DNA of 64,000 nt from Lachnospiraceae bacterium UBA7050 (lineage in GTDB: Bacteria > Bacillota > Clostridia > Lachnospirales > Lachnospiraceae). The stretch lies in NCBI GenBank assembly GCA_002493905.1, contig DLAJ01000027.1, forward strand, positions 62,001 through 126,000, read 5' to 3'. Shown piece by piece: positions 1 to 8,750 of the stretch (position 1 is its first letter; the number at the start of each line of letters is the position of its first letter). The notes beneath the pieces are model-generated. The model saw nothing but the letters and a program-made list of their open reading frames with translations, was not told the origin of the DNA and searched no databases. A program made the position numbers and the translations under genes.

Positions 1-1241
1 GAAATCTCTTCCACCGTAAGCGTCAGCTTACCGCTTTCAATCTTGGACATATCCAGAACGTCATTGATAAGTCCAAGCAAATGCTTGCTGGAAAGCGTGA
101 TCTTACGCAGACAGTCCTGCACAACGTCCGGCTTATCACTGTTTGATGTTGCAATCGCCGTCATGCCGACAATCGCATTCATCGGCGTGCGGATATCATG
201 GCTCATATTTGATAAGAACTCGCTCTTCGCACGGCTTGCCTCCTGTGCTTCCTCCTGGGCGCGTCTCAGCTCTTCCATCCACTTAAAGGATATTCTGAAA
301 TAGAACAGATAAATGATCAGAAGTACAACCATGATGACTGCACAGGCCCCTACCGCCGTATGGGCATGATGCGATCCCAGATCAGCAAGCGTCTGATCCA
401 ATACACCCTGCTGCATAATTGTCACCAGAAACCACTCCGTCTTCGCCAGCTTTTCGCAAAAAACATCGCACCGCTCTCCGTTTTCGATCACGCTGACAGA
501 ATAATCCTGTCTATTCTCAATCGCACTTTTCAGCGCGGCTACTTCCTGCTCTGCCGTTGTCCCTTCATAGCTGATCGTCCGCATCCACTCAAAGTAATCA
601 TTTTCATCCAGATCCGTGCCCCTAAAGACAAAGCTGCCATTCGTTCTCACAATATGCGAATAGACAAGCGACGCGTCCTCGTTGAGAGACATCGCGTCAT
701 TGATATCTTCAAGCGGCTGCCCGGAGATCAGTGAGACGCTGTGCTTCCCGCTGCTCATCGGATACGACGCAGGGACGCTTAAAAGCAGTACCATATCCCC
801 CGAAGCGTTCTGTCCGGAAACTACTTTTTCTTCGCCACGCAGCACGGAATCATGAAACGGTCCCTCATTTATAATCTCAACCGGTTCCCCATAAATGATC
901 TCAATTTCCCCGTCTTCCGCATACAGCGCCAGAAACGTACAATCGCGGATCTGACCGCCAAGTGTAAGCTCATCCAGCATCTCCTGAGAGTAAACCATAT
1001 CTGCGGCAGGCGGATAACGCTTAACGATCCCATTCGTCATATCCAGTCTCAGATCGATGATCGTACGGAAATGCCCCACTAACTGATGGCTCATCTCCGA
1101 CATGTAAACGCCGCACACATCGTCCATGGCCTCTTTATTTTTCTTTTGCATATCCCCAAGCATCCATATAAAAACAACAATACAGAGGATCGATATTCCA
1201 ACAACACTTCCTGCCAAAAAACTAATCGTTCTCTTTTTCAT
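1..1241 (-). CDS. Sensor histidine kinase, 3' end cut off by window edge
   Basis: Membrane-bound two-component or hybrid kinase; only the first 413 codons are in the window. A membrane segment lies at about residues 8-28, then an extracellytoplasmic sensor region of about 260 residues, a second membrane segment at about 294-314, a short coiled linker, and the HisKA dimerisation domain with the phospho-acceptor in [11 protein letters not shown] (His348). The H-box variant is the one common in clostridial hybrid kinases, so receiver domains may follow beyond the edge. The start at 1241 has AAAGGAG about 8 bases upstream. The gene runs away from the + strand reductase at 1449. The signal is not predictable; the sensor part may be a Cache-like fold, but I cannot show that. 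The ATPase domain is not visible. Confidence 0.85.
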   Translation of the reverse strand, partial: MKKRTISFLAGSVVGISILCIVVFIWMLGDMQKKNKEAMDDVCGVYMSEMSHQLVGHFRTIIDLRLDMTNGIVKRYPPAADMVYSQEMLDELTLGGQIRDCTFLALYAEDGEIEIIYGEPVEIINEGPFHDSVLRGEEKVVSGQNASGDMVLLLSVPASYPMSSGKHSVSLISGQPLEDINDAMSLNEDASLVYSHIVRTNGSFVFRGTDLDENDYFEWMRTISYEGTTAEQEVAALKSAIENRQDYSVSVIENGERCDVFCEKLAKTEWFLVTIMQQGVLDQTLADLGSHHAHTAVGACAVIMVVLLIIYLFYFRISFKWMEELRRAQEEAQEASRAKSEFLSNMSHDIRTPMNAIVGMTAIATSNSDKPDVVQDCLRKITLSSKHLLGLINDVLDMSKIESGKLTLTVEEI

Positions 1242-1448
1242 ATGAAGCTCCTTTGTTCCTATCTCTATATTTCATATTTCCATATTTCCGTATTTCCGTA
1301 TTTCTGTCATTAAGTCATATAGTTTTATTTTATCATATAACATCCATGATGACAAGAATTGCATGAACGTTGAATCCGTTATAAACTGAATGTGCATGGC
1401 TGAACTGTTACAACTGGATTAAAATATAATCAAAAAAGAGGCCCCTCT

Positions 1449-2168
1449 ATGAATCGAACTGTCCTGATTACAGGAGCATCCCGCGGCATTGGCAAAGCCT
1501 GTGCACAATTATTTGCCGCAGAAGGCGATGACCTGATCTTAACCTGCCTGAAATCCGAAACAGCCCTCACGGACTTCGCTGCTTCCCTGACAGCAGCTTA
1601 CGGTACACGCTGCCGTTTGTTTTTTGGGGATATCAGTGATGTGAATTTTGTTGACGGCATTTTTGAGAAGATAGACCGTCTTGACGTGCTCGTCAATAAT
1701 GCGGGTATTTCCTATGTAGGACTTTTACATCTGATGACGCCCGAGGAATGGCAGCATGTCATAAACGTCAATCTTAATTCCTGTTTTTACACGGCGCGCC
1801 GCGCCATACCTCTTATGCTGCAAAGGCACAGCGGACACATCGTCAACGTCTCATCAGTCTGGGGCAATGTCGGTGCCTCCATGGAAACTGCCTATTCTGC
1901 CAGCAAGGCCGGTATGAACGGCTTTACCAGAGCACTTGCCAAGGAACTTGCGCCGAGCGGTATCTGCGTCAACGCCGTAGCCTGCGGCATCATTGACACT
2001 GATATGAACCGCCATCTCTCTTCCGATGAGCTTTCCTCCATAAAAGAAGAAATCCCTGCCGACCGTCTCGGCACACCTGACGAGATCGCGCAAATCATTT
2101 TCCGTCTCTGTGAGGCACCCGGTTATCTGACCGGGCAGATCATTACCGCAGACGGCGGCTGGACGTAA
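1449..2168 (+). CDS. SDR-family oxidoreductase, FabG-like
   Basis: NAD(P)-dependent short-chain dehydrogenase/reductase of 239 residues, the usual classical-SDR length. Visible motifs in order are the nucleotide-binding TGASRGIGKA at residues 7-16, NNAG near 85, catalytic Ser in NVSSVWG near 135, and YSASK (Tyr/Lys of the catalytic tetrad) near 149. The C-terminal TGQIITADGG is typical of 3-oxoacyl-ACP reductases. It sits alone, not in a fatty-acid operon, so the substrate is open; a second FabG paralogue or a sugar or steroid dehydrogenase are both possible. An AAAGAGG site precedes the ATG. A TATAAT at 1425-1430 may be its -10 box, but no good -35 box pairs with it. Confidence 0.88.
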   Translation: MNRTVLITGASRGIGKACAQLFAAEGDDLILTCLKSETALTDFAASLTAAYGTRCRLFFGDISDVNFVDGIFEKIDRLDVLVNNAGISYVGLLHLMTPEEWQHVINVNLNSCFYTARRAIPLMLQRHSGHIVNVSSVWGNVGASMETAYSASKAGMNGFTRALAKELAPSGICVNAVACGIIDTDMNRHLSSDELSSIKEEIPADRLGTPDEIAQIIFRLCEAPGYLTGQIITADGGWT

Positions 2169-2223
2169 CTGCTGTAGTTCAAGCTGCACCAGACCCTTGA
2201 TTTCTGAGGAAGCACTGATCGTT

Positions 2224-2271
2224 AAACCGCCCATGATCCCGCTAAGACACACCGGATATCCGGCGGTTTTC
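2224..2271. terminator. Stem-loop between convergent genes
   Basis: AAACCGCC at 2224-2231 pairs with GGCGGTTT at 2262-2269, and the perfect palindrome CCGGATATCCGG (2252-2263) lies within it. It separates the end of the SDR gene (2168) from the end of the convergent deacylase gene (2277). The T-run after the stem is short, so terminator activity is probable, not certain. Confidence 0.45.
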
Positions 2272-2276
2272 CGTAT

Positions 2277-2771
2277 TTATGCCTCCGGCTGGACCGTCTC
2301 TTCCCTCCAGCCCTTGCACACATCCACCCACTCCCGATAGCCGGAATACCTCTCCAGCTCAGGTATCGTCAATTCAATCGCGCTGTTGCTGCTTCCGCAT
2401 GCGGGAAAAACCGTATCAAACCGACGCAGTGACTCGTCAAGGTACACGCTCACTCCCTCTTTGACGCCAAACGGACACACGCCTCCCACGGCGTGTCCGA
2501 CCATTTCCTCCACCTCATCCGGCGTCAGCATCTTCGCTTTCGTGTGAAAGCAGGCTTTATAGGCAGGGTTATCAATCTTTGCGTCCCCTGCCGCCACAAT
2601 GAGCACAGCCTGCCCGTCCACTAAGAACGATAACGTTTTTGCAATCCGTTTCGGCTCGCAGCAAAGCGCCTGTGCCGCCAGCTCCACCGTGGCGCTGGAA
2701 ACCGGAAATTCCTGAATCCGTTCTCCCAATCCATACTGTTCCAAATATACTTTTGCCCTCTCCAATGACAT
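2277..2771 (-). CDS. YbaK/EbsC-family aminoacyl-tRNA deacylase
   Basis: Single-domain trans-editing factor of 164 residues related to ProX and YbaK, which hydrolyse mis-charged tRNAs such as Cys- or Ala-tRNA(Pro). The fold-specific pieces are visible: SSATVELAAQAL near the N-terminus, a Lys-containing KTLSFLVDG strand, the AVGGVCPFGV loop that lines the active site, and the closing GSSNSAIELT strand. I chose the ATG at 2771 because GGAGGAG lies 7 bases upstream; the open frame continues farther but overlaps the HD gene. It starts one base after the HD gene ends, so the two are probably co-transcribed. Which tRNA is edited cannot be told. Confidence 0.85.
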   Translation of the reverse strand: MSLERAKVYLEQYGLGERIQEFPVSSATVELAAQALCCEPKRIAKTLSFLVDGQAVLIVAAGDAKIDNPAYKACFHTKAKMLTPDEVEEMVGHAVGGVCPFGVKEGVSVYLDESLRRFDTVFPACGSSNSAIELTIPELERYSGYREWVDVCKGWREETVQPEA

Positions 2772-2772
2772 G

Positions 2773-3570
2773 TTATTTTCTCCTCCGTTCCATATAAGCT
2801 TCCACTCTTTCACGCATCCACGCAAACTGTTTTCTTGTTTTTTCGCAGTCGCTTTCGAAATTGAGCAGTCTGTCCAGATACCCCTGCTCCTGTATGATGC
2901 GGACGCTGACCGGATACACCAGTTCAAACACAAGCGAAATATGCCCCGCCACAAAATCAACCGGCGTCTTTTTTAAGCTGCGAAGCGTCGCATGCTCCTC
3001 TGAAAAGCTCTGAAGCACGGCATCACTGACCGTACTGTTTTTAAGCGCCTGCGTCGTCGTATTATAAATTTCCTCCAGCGGCACATCCACATTGACGCGC
3101 ATGATATCAATTTTATCTGCATCCCGCAGAATATGGCAGTAATTTTCCGTCTGCCGGTCTAGTCCCGGCGCAATGCGGTAAAGACTGTGACTGCGGACTG
3201 CCGTTTCAATCATTTTCCGGGTTTCCTGCGGCGTGTCCTCCGGAAGATAGTTTTTAATTTCTCCGTCCACAAACAAAATATCCGCGCCAAACTGCGCATG
3301 ATCGATGGACTGCGCATCCACAAAGGTTCCATAGCGTCGAAGCTGTTCAAAGCGCCCGACGTCATGCAGAAGCCCAATCGTCCATGCCAGACCGGGTTCC
3401 ACATCCGGCAGTCCGCTTTCTTTTGCAATCCGCTCGCAGAGTGCCGCCACGCGGTAAGTGTGATCGACTTTTAATTTTATTTTTGGGTCCCTGCGGTCAT
3501 AATCCGCAGTATAGGCATCAAACGCCGCAAGCGCATGTTTTCTGTCTATATGAAACTGAATCTGCTCCAT
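2773..3570 (-). CDS. HD-domain metal-dependent phosphohydrolase
   Basis: Protein of 265 residues with an HD-type hydrolase core. Metal ligands are visible as the early His of VDHTYRVAALCERIA, the HD doublet of LLHDVGRF, and a late Asp in RDADKIDIMR. The family hydrolyses phosphomonoesters or nucleotides; the substrate is unknown. The start at 3570 is chosen for the GGAGGCGG site just upstream; a longer in-frame reading would run into the 74-base repeats at the end of the MATE gene and looks like junk. It lies between the MATE exporter and the deacylase on one strand. Confidence 0.82.
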   Translation of the reverse strand: MEQIQFHIDRKHALAAFDAYTADYDRRDPKIKLKVDHTYRVAALCERIAKESGLPDVEPGLAWTIGLLHDVGRFEQLRRYGTFVDAQSIDHAQFGADILFVDGEIKNYLPEDTPQETRKMIETAVRSHSLYRIAPGLDRQTENYCHILRDADKIDIMRVNVDVPLEEIYNTTTQALKNSTVSDAVLQSFSEEHATLRSLKKTPVDFVAGHISLVFELVYPVSVRIIQEQGYLDRLLNFESDCEKTRKQFAWMRERVEAYMERRRK

Positions 3571-3588
3571 ACTCCGCCTCCGTTGTGT

Positions 3589-3810
3589 GGTCCTCCATGA
3601 TGATCTTCCTTTGCCCGCACTGCCTGCTTCTCCATCTTTAGCATTCTCCGGCTGCACTGTGCGGTCCTCCATAATGATCTTCCTCCGCCCGCACCGTTTG
3701 CTTCTCCATCTTTATCGTCCCCTGCCCACGTCTCATGGTCCTCCATTTTTATCGTCCCCTGCCCGCACCGGCTCTCTCCATCTGCGATGCTGCCGTTTCA
3801 TGACAAGTAA
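3589..3810. repeat. Three degenerate 74-bp tandem repeats over the MATE 3' end
   Basis: The 10-mer GGTCCTCCAT occurs at 3589, 3663 and 3737, exactly 74 bases apart each time, followed in every unit by a GCCCGCAC block and a CTCCATCT block. The third unit contains the stop codon and last codons of the MATE gene (- strand); the other two lie past the stop, between MATE and the HD gene. The units differ by many substitutions, so the duplication is old. Confidence 0.8.
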
Positions 3811-5112
3811 GCCGACACCGTCCGCAAGCCCCCATCCAATCGGGATTGCCGCCCAGATTCCGTATACGCCCACCGCTTCAACCGGAGCAAGCGCATATGC
3901 CAGCGCAACGCGCGTGCCCAGCGAAAGAATTGTCAGACACAGGGACATCCCCGGTCTGTTAATCCCGCGAAAATATCCGTAAAGCAGAAAGAGCAGTCCG
4001 ATCCCGCAGTAACATGCACCCTCCACGCGCAGATAACCGACTCCGGCGGCAATGACCTTCGTCTCTTCCGCCTTCACAAATATGCGCATAAGCGGTCCGG
4101 CCGCCGCAAACACAAAAACAGATACAAGCAGGCAGAACGCCATGCACATCCGCATGGCACTGAGGAATCCTTTTCGGATTCTATCTTTTTGGCCAGCGCC
4201 GTAGTTTTGTGATACAAACAGGGAAAATGCATTTCCGAACTCCTGCGCCGGCATATAAGCGAGCGTGTCAATCTTGACAGCCGCCGCAAACGCCGCCATC
4301 ACAACCCTGCCAAAGCTGTTGACCAGCCCCTGAATCATCAGAATCCCAAAGTTCATCACGGACTGCTGGACGGACGCTGCCGCAAGGAAACCTGCCGCTT
4401 CTTTTAAGACATGCTTTTCCGGGCGCATTCCGCGCAGCGTAAAGCGCAGATGTCTCTCTTTTTTCCATGTATAAAAAGCAATCCCTGCGCCGCAGAGCAC
4501 CTGCGCATACAGAGTTGCCTCGGCCGCCCCTTTTACACCCCGTCCAAGCCCCATGACAAACAGGCAGTCCAGACCAATGTTAAGAACGGACGCCGCTCCA
4601 AGAAACACGAGCGGAACAACCGAGTTTCCGAGCGCCCGCAGGACGAACGCGTAATAGTGATATAGAAACACGAAAAAGATGCCGGTAAAAATAATCATCA
4701 CATATTCCCGCATCAACATCCTGAGCTCCTCCGGCACAGAGAGCAGCACCAGCAGTTCATCGCAAAACAGCATAGCGCATGCCGAAATCACGACGGCGGA
4801 CAGCCCTGCCGCTAAAAACACCGTCTGCATCCGCTTTCTCACGGCGGACACATCATTTTTTCCATAATAATAGGAAAACAAAGCGCCGCCTCCCATGCAC
4901 ATCCCGATCAGGATCGAATTTAGAAACGTCATGAGCGTATACGCCGAACCGACTGCGGCAAGCGCATCCGGTCCAAGTACGCGCCCGACAATCAGCGTAT
5001 CCGCTATATTGTAAAGCTGTTGTAAAAAATTGCCCGCGATCATCGGCATGGCGAATTTCAGCAGCGTTTTCGTCACGCTGCCGCCGGATAAATCTGTTTT
5101 TTTCAGTTCCAT
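3733..5112 (-). CDS. MATE-family multidrug/Na+ antiporter
   Basis: Polytopic membrane exporter of 459 residues, the normal MATE length with about 12 membrane segments. The N-terminal PMIAGNFLQQLYNIADT-type segment and GRVLGPDALAAVG, followed later by the AQEFGNAFSLFVSQNYGAG stretch, are family signatures. MATE proteins export cationic drugs or metabolites in exchange for Na+ or H+; the cargo here is unknown. The tail after the last helix (RAGDDKNGGP) is coded by the third unit of a 74-base repeat. Two ATGs stand in tandem; the second (5112) is better spaced from GAGG. Same strand as the HD gene downstream and the MGMT-like gene upstream. Confidence 0.9.
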   Translation of the reverse strand: MELKKTDLSGGSVTKTLLKFAMPMIAGNFLQQLYNIADTLIVGRVLGPDALAAVGSAYTLMTFLNSILIGMCMGGGALFSYYYGKNDVSAVRKRMQTVFLAAGLSAVVISACAMLFCDELLVLLSVPEELRMLMREYVMIIFTGIFFVFLYHYYAFVLRALGNSVVPLVFLGAASVLNIGLDCLFVMGLGRGVKGAAEATLYAQVLCGAGIAFYTWKKERHLRFTLRGMRPEKHVLKEAAGFLAAASVQQSVMNFGILMIQGLVNSFGRVVMAAFAAAVKIDTLAYMPAQEFGNAFSLFVSQNYGAGQKDRIRKGFLSAMRMCMAFCLLVSVFVFAAAGPLMRIFVKAEETKVIAAGVGYLRVEGACYCGIGLLFLLYGYFRGINRPGMSLCLTILSLGTRVALAYALAPVEAVGVYGIWAAIPIGWGLADGVGLLVMKRQHRRWREPVRAGDDKNGGP

Positions 5113-5137
5113 CATATGCCTCGTAACCGCACGCTTT

Positions 5138-5461
5138 TCAGAGCCACGGCGTATCCCACTGATATACCTCCATGATCACATGTCCGTTCCGGAACGCAAC
5201 GCCTTCCGCTTCCAACAGAGAAATCTGGCGGTTTTCCCCGCCAAATGCAAATGCCGGCGACACATGTCCGTCCTTCGTCACAACACGATGGCACGGAATG
5301 TGCTCGGGGTCCGGATTTACATGCAGTGCATACCCAACGACACGCGCCCACCGCTTATTGCCCGCAAGCGCCGCCACCTGCCCGTATGCCGCCACTTTTC
5401 CGCGCGGAATCCGGCGCACCACGTCGTAGATCAGCTCAAAGGTATTTTTATTTTGTTCCAT
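5138..5461 (-). CDS. MGMT-family DNA alkyltransferase-like protein (C-terminal domain only)
   Basis: Short protein of 107 residues corresponding to the winged-helix DNA-binding and active-site domain of O6-alkylguanine-DNA alkyltransferase, without the N-terminal domain. The active-site motif IPCHRVV with Cys57 is intact, as is the Arg-finger helix region RIPRGKVAAYGQVA. True alkyltransferase-like (Atl) proteins replace this Cys by Trp, so the protein could still be catalytic, although full-length enzymes are about 160 residues. A role in alkylation-damage recognition is expected from the family. It ends 25 bases before the MATE start on the same strand. Confidence 0.82.
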   Translation of the reverse strand: MEQNKNTFELIYDVVRRIPRGKVAAYGQVAALAGNKRWARVVGYALHVNPDPEHIPCHRVVTKDGHVSPAFAFGGENRQISLLEAEGVAFRNGHVIMEVYQWDTPWL

Positions 5462-5922
5462 GACACGTTCCCTTCAAATCTCTCTTTTATGAACAATATA
5501 CGATGTCACCCAACAGCGTATCATCAGTCTGCCGTCTCTATCAGAATCCTATCGAAATCCCATCAGAATCAAAAAAGTATAGCACATCCATTCCGTTTTC
5601 GTCAAGAAATGCAGTTGTGTAAGCCCGGCACTGTAAGTCCTGCGTGTTCATGCAGTTCTGTATGCCCGGCGTGTTCGCTTTCTTTCTACTTTCAAAAGGA
5701 AATTTATACCGCCTGACGCATTTTCGATTGACCCTAACAGAATCCAAGTTTATAATATGAGTGTGTTTCCGTACAAAAAATGACGAATTTTAACATTATA
5801 TGATTTTCTTTGCACTCCAGTGATGATTCCGGGAACCTTTTTTCATTTTCCACAATCTATTAAATAGGAGTTTTTTCCTTTTTAGCAGACCAGCAAAAAA
5901 ATCTAAAAAGAGGTTACGGACG
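5462..5922. other. Gene-free stretch between divergent genes
   Basis: 461 bases between the MGMT-like gene (-) and the sigma factor (+). It holds a good promoter at 5729-5757 and two imperfect 41-base direct repeats that begin ATGCAGTT at 5609 and 5650 and share GCCCGGC. The roughly 160-base leader of the sigma factor is AT-rich and I see no known RNA fold in it. Confidence 0.5.
5729..5757 (+). promoter_or_regulatory. SigA-type promoter for the ECF sigma operon
   Basis: TTGACC at 5729-5734 and TATAAT at 5752-5757 are separated by exactly 17 bases, near consensus. The start would be about 160 bases before the sigma gene. Because this is a housekeeping promoter, auto-regulation by the ECF factor is not evident here. 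Confidence 0.75.
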
Positions 5923-6399
5923 ATGAAGCAGTCTGAATTTTGTGAACGTATCAGTCAATATCGAAAGCAATTATATATAACCGCTTACGCCATTTTAGAA
6001 AATACGGCGGACGCGGAAGACGCCGTATGCAGCGCAATTCTGAACGGTTACGAGCATCTGTCACAATTAAAAAGTCCCCATAAATTCAAGTCGTGGATGA
6101 TCAGCATAACCCGGAACGAGGCACTGAAAATCCTTCAAAAGCGCCTCGAACTTCCGGGGAACGAACAGATCGAACAACTCCTGCCGCCAAGCTGTGACGC
6201 CCCCTATGAATTGTGGGATATTGTGCAGACCTTAAACGAACCGTACCGCATGGTGGTCGTGTTGTTTTATTATGACGGTCTTCCCATACAGGATATTGCC
6301 AGAGTACTGAATATCTCAACGGGAACCGTAAAGTCCCGCCTGAACCGCGGAAGAAACCTTCTGAAAGACGCATTGAAAAAAACAGGTGGAATGTCATGA
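5923..6399 (+). CDS. ECF-type RNA polymerase sigma factor
   Basis: 158-residue sigma-70 family protein with only regions 2 and 4, as in extracytoplasmic-function factors. Region 2 covers about residues 8-72 (AYAILENTADAEDAVCSAI and FKSWMISITRNEAL, the core-binding and -10 recognition parts). Region 4 covers about 102-152 and ends in the helix-turn-helix GLPIQDIARVLNISTGTVKS. An AGAGG site precedes the ATG. Its stop overlaps the start of the next gene by four bases (ATGA), the classic coupling of a sigma factor with its anti-sigma. It may control the two secreted-protein genes downstream, but that is inference from position. Confidence 0.9.
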   Translation: MKQSEFCERISQYRKQLYITAYAILENTADAEDAVCSAILNGYEHLSQLKSPHKFKSWMISITRNEALKILQKRLELPGNEQIEQLLPPSCDAPYELWDIVQTLNEPYRMVVVLFYYDGLPIQDIARVLNISTGTVKSRLNRGRNLLKDALKKTGGMS

Positions 6400-7475
6400 A
6401 TAAGTTTGATAAAAAAATAAGAGAAATGTCCAAAAATATACAGACTCCCGCATCCTACGATCAAAAAGTGGACGATCTGCTTAAGACTCTGACAGAACAG
6501 CCGGAAGAACTCCCCCGCAAAAATACGCAAACCGGAAGGAGAGTTTTTCAGATTGCGTTCTGTCTGTTCTGCGTTATTCTGATCGTGTCCTTTTATACCA
6601 TCGGCACGCAGGCAGGTCTTTTCTCCTCTTTTAAGGAAACGATTCTGGACTTCCTTTCAGGCAGCTCGGAAAACGACCCCGGCGATCTCGGTGTTGAGAG
6701 CGACCAGAGCTATGCCGAAAGCAAGCCTGACCTGATCATGGAGCTTACCGAAAAAGTCATCGACAGCCACAGTATTTACTTACTGGTCACGATCACGGCT
6801 CCAGGCAATGTCCGGTTCGCCCCGAATATTACCTTTGATTATTTCTGTTTCTGCTGGGGAACGAATTATAATGTGGATCAATTGATCGGCGGCGCGACCT
6901 CCTGCGAGCTTTTAGAGGTCAGCGAGGACATGCCGAACAGGGCGACCTATGTCGTCAGCCTGTCCACGGACGAAGAATTGGAAGAAGAACGCGACATCAC
7001 GGTCTGTTTCCAGGACCTGACCGCTGATCCCTATACCGATCATCCTGTCCTGCTTGTAAACGGGGTCTGGAGCATGACGTTCCCAATCTACCGCACCGTG
7101 TCGGATAAGATTACCGTTGAGATCGATCCGTCCATGACCTTTTCCTATATCAACACAACAGCCGATGTAATAAGTATCGAGCTTACGCCGCTCGGAATGG
7201 TCGTCGTCTCAGACGTTTCAGGCTATCCCCCAGATGAACTCGGTGTCTCGGATACCCGGATTGAGTACCGCCTAAAAATGATCGACGGCAGCGAGCCGGT
7301 ACTGCTCAGCCGCGATCCCGCAGCAGATACCGCGCTTCTTGAAAGCGCAAGCTCTTACTTTCCGGAAATCGACGGCAAAATCTGTCAGCAGGATACGTTG
7401 GCATTTTCCGAAGCCGTCAAGATCGACCAGATTCTCGGCGTGTATGTGGCGGATGTTTATGTTCCGGTCAAATAG
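6396..7475 (+). CDS. Membrane-anchored anti-sigma-like protein (DUF4179-like)
   Basis: 359 residues: a cytoplasmic N-terminus of about 48 residues (MNKFDKKIREMSKNIQTPASYDQKVDDLL), one membrane segment at about 49-70 (FQIAFCLFCVILIVSFYTIG), then an extracellular beta-rich region. This is the layout of the clostridial DUF4179-type anti-sigma partners, in which the short N-terminus holds the sigma factor. The start overlaps the sigma stop (ATGA), so translation is coupled. No zinc-binding anti-sigma (ZAS) His/Cys motif is visible. The ligand sensed outside is unknown. Confidence 0.75.
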   Translation: MNKFDKKIREMSKNIQTPASYDQKVDDLLKTLTEQPEELPRKNTQTGRRVFQIAFCLFCVILIVSFYTIGTQAGLFSSFKETILDFLSGSSENDPGDLGVESDQSYAESKPDLIMELTEKVIDSHSIYLLVTITAPGNVRFAPNITFDYFCFCWGTNYNVDQLIGGATSCELLEVSEDMPNRATYVVSLSTDEELEEERDITVCFQDLTADPYTDHPVLLVNGVWSMTFPIYRTVSDKITVEIDPSMTFSYINTTADVISIELTPLGMVVVSDVSGYPPDELGVSDTRIEYRLKMIDGSEPVLLSRDPAADTALLESASSYFPEIDGKICQQDTLAFSEAVKIDQILGVYVADVYVPVK

Positions 7476-7520
7476 AGGATTTGCTGGCACAAACCTTCTC
7501 TCCCAAAATCTTCGATGAAC

Positions 7521-7561
7521 AAAAAGGTTCCCTTATGCGCAAAATGAAGGGAACCTTTTTT
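7521..7561 (+). terminator. Intrinsic terminator after the sigma/anti-sigma pair
   Basis: AAAAAGGTTCCCTT and AAGGGAACCTTTTT form a 13-14 bp stem with a 12-base loop and a T-run. It closes the operon 46 bases after the anti-sigma stop. Confidence 0.9.
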
Positions 7562-7587
7562 GGTCCTGCAAAATCTATTATGTATAG

Positions 7588-7626
7588 GGTTTAGCATGTG
7601 CAAAATTAATTTTCCGCACCTAAACC
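7588..7626 (+). promoter_or_regulatory. Dyad symmetry upstream of the secreted protein gene
   Basis: GGTTTAG at 7588-7594 is mirrored by CTAAACC at 7620-7626, with inner GTGC/GCAC arms and an AT-rich centre (AAAATTAATTTT). It lies 26 bases before the start of the next gene, where an operator or a leader hairpin would sit. Function unknown. Confidence 0.4.
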
Positions 7627-7651
7627 AAATATCATAACAGGAGGACAAAAA

Positions 7652-8578
7652 ATGAAAAAGAGATTTCAAAAAGTCACGGCGCTTGCAGCAATGGCAGTAT
7701 CCGTAGCCGCCTTCCCGATGAGCGTTTCCGCTGCCGGCGTAGCGGACGTCTTTGACGCATCCTACTATGCAGATTCCTATGCAGACTTAAAAGAGGCGTT
7801 CGGCTATAACGAAACCGCATTGCTTCAGCATTATCTGACATGGGGATTACAGGAGGGCAGATGCGCAAGCACTGTATTCGACGTGGCGGCATACCGCAGC
7901 GCCTACCCCGATCTGGACGCAGCGTTCGGCGATAACTGGAACGCCTATGTCGATCATTATTACACAACGGGTATGGCGGAAGGAAGAACCGCAGGTGTTT
8001 TAGCCGGAAGCGCTTCCGGCACTCCGGCAGGCGGCACTACCGTGGAACAGCCGGCTCCGGATGGAACCGTGGAGCAGCCGGCTCCGGGCGGAATATGGAC
8101 GTCCGGTTCCGACATTGCGGCAGGTCCTTGCGTCATTCAAGGTGTTTACCGCATGGACGATGCGCCCGCTAACGTCACGATCACTTACGACGATGTCTAT
8201 AGATGGGAGGGGGATGTTCCCGAAGGCTGCGAATGGCAGTCCTCAACCATCACGATCACGACGGACGGCACTCCGATCAATCGCAGTATCTTAGCAAGCT
8301 ATATCGGTATGGACCGCAGCGATCCCGCCATAGAAATCACTTATAACGACTGGATCGATCAGGGCGAAGCTGATGAACGCTACTTCACATTTGATCTTAC
8401 GTATAACGGCAAAACTTATACGGATCTCCCGGCCCGCTTCTACTACTACTGCGCGGAGGGCTCGTTAAATGAATTTAGAGTTGACGTCGAAGCAATGGTT
8501 CCAAAGGGTTATCCATTCACCACAGTCTTCGTTCTGGATGCAGACGGAGACGTCTGGGTAAGACATCAGTATAAATAA
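7652..8578 (+). CDS. Secreted protein with two YPDL-type repeats
   Basis: 308 residues. A clear signal peptide (Lys/Arg start, AVSVAAFPMSVSAAG cleavage region) is followed by two repeats of about 42 residues, each of the form FD-x-YY-x5-Y(P/A)DL-x3-F-x12-HY-x3-G-x2-EGR. A linker holds the near-duplicate VEQPAPDGT / VEQPAPGG. The C-terminal 200 residues look like an extracellular beta-domain that I do not recognise. The repeat module is common in secreted proteins of Lachnospiraceae and is presumably a cell-surface or binding domain; its ligand is unknown. AGGAGGA precedes the ATG. The next gene is a paralogue over the repeat region. Confidence 0.8.
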   Translation: MKKRFQKVTALAAMAVSVAAFPMSVSAAGVADVFDASYYADSYADLKEAFGYNETALLQHYLTWGLQEGRCASTVFDVAAYRSAYPDLDAAFGDNWNAYVDHYYTTGMAEGRTAGVLAGSASGTPAGGTTVEQPAPDGTVEQPAPGGIWTSGSDIAAGPCVIQGVYRMDDAPANVTITYDDVYRWEGDVPEGCEWQSSTITITTDGTPINRSILASYIGMDRSDPAIEITYNDWIDQGEADERYFTFDLTYNGKTYTDLPARFYYYCAEGSLNEFRVDVEAMVPKGYPFTTVFVLDADGDVWVRHQYK

Positions 8579-8599
8579 AAGGGCGCAAGCGTCCTTTTT
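8577..8599 (+). terminator. Terminator after the first YPDL protein
   Basis: AAAAGGGCGC and GCGTCCTTTT pair (one G-U) around a tight turn, followed by T's, starting at the stop codon. Confidence 0.7.
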
Positions 8600-8622
8600 G
8601 GACTACCATACTTCCTTTGTAG

Positions 8623-8665
8623 CACCCCGGCAATGATCCGTTCACGGCAGCTGCCGGGGTGTTTG
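8623..8665 (+). terminator. Second GC-rich hairpin downstream
   Basis: CACCCCGGCA (8623-8632) pairs perfectly with TGCCGGGGTG (8652-8661), followed by TTTGT. It may be a back-up terminator, or it may insulate the promoter that follows. Confidence 0.55.
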
Positions 8666-8683
8666 TCCGTTTACAGTCTGAGA

Positions 8684-8712
8684 TTGAAGTGCTATTATAG
8701 ATTCAGTATAAA
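8684..8712 (+). promoter_or_regulatory. Promoter of the second YPDL protein
   Basis: TTGAAG (8684-8689) and TATAAA (8707-8712) with a 17-base spacer; the gene starts at 8751, giving a leader of about 30 bases. Confidence 0.65.
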
Positions 8713-8750
8713 TAGGGGAACCGGAAGGTTCCTAATAGGAGGTGGAATGT

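Noticed and set aside
2773..3672. Longer N-terminus for the HD protein
   Set aside because: The added 34 codons are read from the 74-bp repeats; the ATG at 3570 has a clear ribosome site.
5138..5461. Alkyltransferase-like (Atl) protein without catalytic residue
   Set aside because: The active-site Cys is present (IPCHRVV), so the Trp-type Atl label does not apply.
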